From: DASTQL01 sp035462845
GTDB taxonomy: Bacteria; Actinomycetota; Actinomycetes; Jiangellales; Jiangellaceae
Assembly (NCBI GenBank): GCA_035462845.1
Contig: DATHTV010000057.1
Span: forward strand, 1-11,057
Direction of reading: 5' to 3'
Length of the DNA: 11,057 nucleotides
The notes beneath the pieces were generated by a model, which saw nothing but the letters and a program-made list of their open reading frames with translations, ran no database searches and had not been told where the DNA came from. Shown here in pieces: positions 8,530 through 11,057 of this stretch. The stretch's first letter is position 1. Each line of letters opens with the position of its first letter. Both the position numbers and the translations under genes were made by a program.

Positions 8530-9686
8530 GTCGAGTACGCCGAGTTCTCGTGCACGTAGGCGTGCGTGAGGTCGTTGGTCCACACCGTGGCGGACTCCGG
8601 CCCGACCTTGAGGTCCACCCGAACGCGAACCGTCCGCTCGCTCATGTCCACCAGCTCGCGGGGCTCCCCGACCGCGCTGTCCCGGCACACGGCGACGCCG
8701 TTGATCGAGACGTCCACCCGCAGGGGGTCGAAGTCCGCCGCGGTGGTCCCCACGGCCGCCAGCACCCGCCCCCAGTTGGGGTCCCGGCCGAAGACCGCGC
8801 ACTTGACCAGGTTGGACCGAGCCACCGCGCGGCCCACCTGGACGGCGTCGTCCTCGGAGGCGGCACCCGTGACCTCGACCGCGATCTCGTGGCTCGCCCC
8901 CTCGGCGTCGGAGACAAGGTCGGCGGCGAGGGCCGCGCACACCCCGCGGACCGCCTCGAGGACAGCCGGTACGTCGGGCCGGATGCCGGAAGCCCCCGAG
9001 GCGAGCAGCAGCACGGTGTCGTTGGTCGACATGCAGCCGTCGGAGTCCACCCGGTCGAAGGTCTCCCGGGTGGCCCGGAGGAGGACGTCGCGCAGCGTCG
9101 CGGCCTCCACCACCGCGTCGGTGGTCAGGACGGCGAGCATCGTCGCCAGCCCCGGCGCCAGCATCCCGGCGCCCTTGGCCATCCCGCCCACCGACCAGCC
9201 GCCGTCCCGGTCGTCGACGCGGACGTGGCGCTCCTTGGGCCGGCTGTCCGTCGTCAGGATCGCCTGGGCGGCCCCGGCGCCCGAAGGGCCCAGCGACGCG
9301 TGTGCCGCGTCGACGCCGCGCAGCAGGAGGTCCATGCGCAGGCGCTCCCCGATCAGGCCGGTCGAGCACACCGCGACGTCGCCCGCACCGACGCCGAGCA
9401 GGCCGGCGACGTGCTCCGCCGTGCGGTGGGTGTCCTGGAAGCCGGCGGAGCCGGTGCAGGCGTTGGCGCCACCGGAGTTCAGCACGACCGCCCGCAGCGA
9501 TCCCGAGCGCAGGACCCGGTCGGTCCAGAGGACGGGGGCGGCCTTGACCCGGTTCGAGGTGACGACGCCCGCGGCGGCGCTGAGCGTGCCGTCGTTCACC
9601 ACGAGGGCGACGTCCAGCCCGCCGGCGGACTTGAGCCCGGCGGCCACCCCGGCCGACCGGAAGCCTCGGGCGGCGGTGACGCTCAC
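8526..9686 (-). CDS. argJ: glutamate N-acetyltransferase (ornithine acetyltransferase)
   Basis: ArgJ moves the acetyl group from N-acetylornithine to glutamate, releasing ornithine and regenerating N-acetylglutamate; some members also use acetyl-CoA. It is an Ntn-hydrolase-type protein that cleaves itself. The cleavage segment is KGAGMLAPGLATMLAVLTTD (171-190), with the cut expected between A181 and T182, leaving T182 as the nucleophile of the beta chain. CSTGLIGERL (107-116) carries the oxyanion-hole Thr-Gly. The C-terminus TNDLTHAYVHENSAYST (370-386) is characteristic. Its 386 residues fit the family. The GTG start at 9686 lies in the argC stop (GTGA) with only a weak GGGGTGG upstream. Sequence does not show whether it is mono- or bifunctional; no argA lies in the window. 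Confidence 0.97.
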   Translation of the reverse strand: MSVTAARGFRSAGVAAGLKSAGGLDVALVVNDGTLSAAAGVVTSNRVKAAPVLWTDRVLRSGSLRAVVLNSGGANACTGSAGFQDTHRTAEHVAGLLGVGAGDVAVCSTGLIGERLRMDLLLRGVDAAHASLGPSGAGAAQAILTTDSRPKERHVRVDDRDGGWSVGGMAKGAGMLAPGLATMLAVLTTDAVVEAATLRDVLLRATRETFDRVDSDGCMSTNDTVLLLASGASGIRPDVPAVLEAVRGVCAALAADLVSDAEGASHEIAVEVTGAASEDDAVQVGRAVARSNLVKCAVFGRDPNWGRVLAAVGTTAADFDPLRVDVSINGVAVCRDSAVGEPRELVDMSERTVRVRVDLKVGPESATVWTNDLTHAYVHENSAYST

Positions 9687-10714
9687 GGTGCCACCCCGAC
9701 GACGGGCAGGCCCGCGTGCTCGGCCAGGCCGAGGGCGATGTTGGCGTTCTGCACCGCCTGGCCGGCGGCACCCTTGACCAGGTTGTCCAGGGCGACGACC
9801 ACGACGGCCCGCCCGGCATCGAGGTCCAGCGCCACCTGCAGGTGCGCGCTGTTGGAACCGACCGTCGCGCCCGTCGACGGCCAGCTGCCCTCCTCGAGGA
9901 GGTGCACGAACGCCTCGGCGTCGTACGCCGTGCGCAGCGCCGCACTCAGGTCCTCCACGCCGACCCCGGCGGCCGGGCGGGCGGTGCAGGTCGCCAGGAT
10001 GCCGCGCGGCATCGGCACGAGCACCGGCGTGAACGACAGCGAGACGTCGGCCTGCGACACCGACGCGAGGTTCTGGGTGATCTCCGGGACGTGCTGGTGC
10101 ACGCCCCCCACCTTGTACGCGCTGGTGCTGCCCATGACCTCCGAGCCGAGCAGGGAGGGTCTCGGGGCCCGGCCGGCGCCCGACGTGCCGCTCGCGGCCA
10201 CCACGACGAGGTCCTCCCCCTGGACGAGTCCGTCGGCGAGCAGCGGCGCGAGGGCGAGCGTGACCGCGGTGACGTAGCAGCCGGGGTTGGCCACCCGGCG
10301 GGTGCCGGCGATCCGCTCGCGGGCACCGGGCAGCTCCGGCAGGCCGTACGTCCAGGTGCCGGCGTGCGCGGACCCGTAGAAGCGCTCCCACGCCACCGGG
10401 TCCTGCAGCCGGAAGTCCGCACCGAGGTCGACGACGAGCTGGTCGGCCGGCAGGGCGGCGGCCAGGGCGGCGGACTCCCCGTGCGGGAGGGCGAGGAAGG
10501 CGACGTCCGCCGCGCCCAGGACCTCGGGGGTCGTGGCAGCGAACGCCGTGCCGTGCAGCGGCGTCAGGGCGGGGTGGACCTCGGTGACCCGGCGGCCGGC
10601 CTGGGCACCGGCCGTGACAGGGCCCAGCTCGAGCCCGGGGTGGCCCAGCACCAGGCGGAGCAGCTCACCGCCCGCGTACCCGCTCGCGCCCGCGACGGCG
10701 ACGCGCAGTCCCAT
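9683..10714 (-). CDS. argC: N-acetyl-gamma-glutamyl-phosphate reductase
   Basis: ArgC reduces N-acetylglutamyl phosphate with NADPH to the semialdehyde. The 343-residue protein is of the usual length for the type 1 enzyme. It begins with the Rossmann nucleotide-binding motif AVAGASGYAGGELLRL (6-21). The catalytic cysteine lies in VANPGCYVTA (141-150, C146), and the conserved histidines are in KVGGVHQHVPEIT (201-213). VVAASGTSGAGR (171-182) is also typical. The ATG at 10714 is preceded by AGGAGG at 10724-10729 (9 nt spacing) and is the first gene after the ArgR-type control region, with a predicted leader of only about 24 nt. It is the promoter-proximal gene of the cluster; its stop overlaps the argJ start. 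Confidence 0.98.
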   Translation of the reverse strand: MGLRVAVAGASGYAGGELLRLVLGHPGLELGPVTAGAQAGRRVTEVHPALTPLHGTAFAATTPEVLGAADVAFLALPHGESAALAAALPADQLVVDLGADFRLQDPVAWERFYGSAHAGTWTYGLPELPGARERIAGTRRVANPGCYVTAVTLALAPLLADGLVQGEDLVVVAASGTSGAGRAPRPSLLGSEVMGSTSAYKVGGVHQHVPEITQNLASVSQADVSLSFTPVLVPMPRGILATCTARPAAGVGVEDLSAALRTAYDAEAFVHLLEEGSWPSTGATVGSNSAHLQVALDLDAGRAVVVVALDNLVKGAAGQAVQNANIALGLAEHAGLPVVGVAP

Positions 10715-10738
10715 ACCTCGACCCCTCCTCGGCGACGA

Positions 10739-10752
10739 GGCATGAGTATGCC
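10739..10752. promoter_or_regulatory. ArgR operator half of a tandem pair (perfect palindrome)
   Basis: ggcat-gagt-atgcc is a perfect 5-bp inverted repeat with a 4-bp centre, 25 bp upstream of the argC start. The GCAT(N4)ATGC core resembles ARG boxes of actinobacteria, a GC-adapted form of the E. coli AATTATTCAT-type site. It covers the -10 box and the predicted transcription start, where a bound repressor would block RNA polymerase. Confidence 0.7.
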
Positions 10753-10773
10753 TAGCAGAGAATGACTATGCAA
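10745..10773 (-). promoter_or_regulatory. arginine operon promoter
   Basis: On the minus strand, TTGCAT at 10773-10768 and CATACT at 10750-10745 are separated by 17 nt, the ideal sigma-70 spacing. Transcription would start near 10738, giving a leader of about 24 nt before argC. Both boxes are embedded in the two operator palindromes, so arginine-loaded ArgR should repress this promoter directly. It is the only good promoter I find for the nine-gene train, though internal promoters cannot be excluded. Confidence 0.65.
10760..10773. promoter_or_regulatory. second ArgR operator (imperfect palindrome)
   Basis: gaat-gact-atgc (10760-10771), extended to ...gcaa on the right, is an imperfect copy of the operator at 10739-10752. 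The two centres (10745.5 and 10765.5) are 20 bp apart, about two helical turns. This fits the known preference of ArgR hexamers for paired boxes on one face of the DNA. It covers the -35 box. Confidence 0.6.
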
Positions 10774-10940
10774 CCCGGGCGGGCACCCGCTCCAGCTCCG
10801 CCGCCGATGCCGGGCCACCCTTGGCGAGCACGCGGCCGTCCCCGGGGGCGACAGTCCGCCACGCCCAGGAGTGAACCGCTGCGGGCGGCGAGAACCCTCC
10901 GCACCTCGGCTCTTGCCGGACCGAACGGCGAGACCTCCAG
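10774..10940. other. intergenic region upstream of the arginine promoter, nothing recognised
   Basis: About 170 bp between the stop at 10941 and the arginine promoter. Open frames cross it on both strands, but none shows recognisable protein sequence; they are rich in Arg, Ser, Pro and Trp, as expected of out-of-frame GC-rich DNA. I see no convincing terminator hairpin for the upstream gene. Confidence 0.5.
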
Positions 10941-11057
10941 TCATCGACCCGCACCGTGACCCGGGCCGTCGAGCGGGTCCCCCGGACCGTACGGCAGGAC
11001 ACCCAGGGTGCGGCCGGGTGGCGCGCCGTCGGCGGCGACCCGACGCAGCTCGGCCAC
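10941..11057 (-). CDS. C-terminal end of an unidentified protein (cut by the right edge)
   Basis: A minus-strand frame enters from the right edge and ends with TGA at 10943-10941, giving the last 38 residues of a possible protein (VAELRRVAADG... to ...GHGAGR). Third codon positions are about four-fifths G or C and the amino-acid mix is balanced (Leu, Val, Ala, Asp, Gly), unlike the Trp/Ser/Arg-rich alternative frame here. I do not recognise the family. It is not the C-terminus of PheT, which precedes argC in some actinobacteria. It lies codirectionally upstream of the arginine promoter. The frame could be spurious. Confidence 0.35.
   Translation of the reverse strand: MAELRRVAADGAPPGRTLGVLPYGPGDPLDGPGHGAGR

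Noticed and set aside
7649..9945. Possible fusion protein from the long open frame extending upstream of argB
   Set aside because: ArgB-like sequence begins only at the GTG at 8529. Upstream the frame is the out-of-frame reading of argJ and argC, both intact in their own frames. The same applies to the long upstream extensions of argG, argD, argR, argJ and tyrS.
8550..10277. 575-codon plus-strand open frame opposite argJ and argC
   Set aside because: Same reasoning: it mirrors conserved coding sequence on the other strand, has no recognisable motif and no ribosome binding site or promoter of its own.
10766..11002. 78-codon minus-strand frame in the region upstream of argC
   Set aside because: It is Arg/Ser/Trp-rich, overlaps the more protein-like frame ending at 10941 in another phase, and ends inside the arginine promoter's -35 region; probably noncoding.

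Overview
The window comes from a high-GC actinomycete (Actinomycetota). The evidence is the actinobacterial 16S rRNA sequence, the very GC-rich third codon positions, the heavy use of GTG starts, and an argCJBD-argR-argGH gene order typical of that phylum. I cannot name the genus from the sequence alone. Every supported gene lies on the minus strand, so transcription runs from the right end of the window to the left.

Right end (11057 to about 10740): a short minus-strand reading frame runs in from outside the window and stops at 10941. It is followed by about 170 bp without a convincing gene. Next comes the control region of the arginine operon: a -35/-10 pair at 10773-10745 overlapped by two ArgR-operator-like palindromes whose centres are 20 bp apart.

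Middle (10714 to 3237): argC, argJ, argB, argD, argR, argG and argH follow without any gap. Five successive junctions are 4-bp GTGA overlaps and argG/argH overlaps by 8 bp (ATGGCTGA). Together they encode the cyclic acetyl-ornithine route from N-acetylglutamate to ornithine, the last two steps from citrulline to arginine, and the arginine repressor. Ornithine carbamoyltransferase (argF), which sits between argD and argR in mycobacteria, is absent here and must be elsewhere if the pathway is complete.

Left of argH (3232 to 1272): mpg (3-methyladenine-type DNA glycosylase) starts 4 bp after argH, and tyrS (tyrosyl-tRNA synthetase) starts inside the mpg stop codon. These two look like passengers on the arginine transcript, although tyrS has a strong ribosome binding site of its own.

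Left end (1271 to 1): about 550 bp holds three 10-bp tandem repeats and a possible weak terminator, then two promoter-like sites and a long G/T-rich leader carrying the conserved actinobacterial pre-rRNA motif. The first roughly 724 nt of a 16S rRNA gene follow, and the gene leaves the window at about E. coli position 745.

Overall this is core-genome housekeeping DNA. I found no mobile element, CRISPR array, phage gene, toxin or defence system, and no new biological system. The points most worth a second look are the unbroken coupling of nine genes, the paired ArgR operator over the promoter, the missing argF, and the rrn operon placed codirectionally just behind tyrS.
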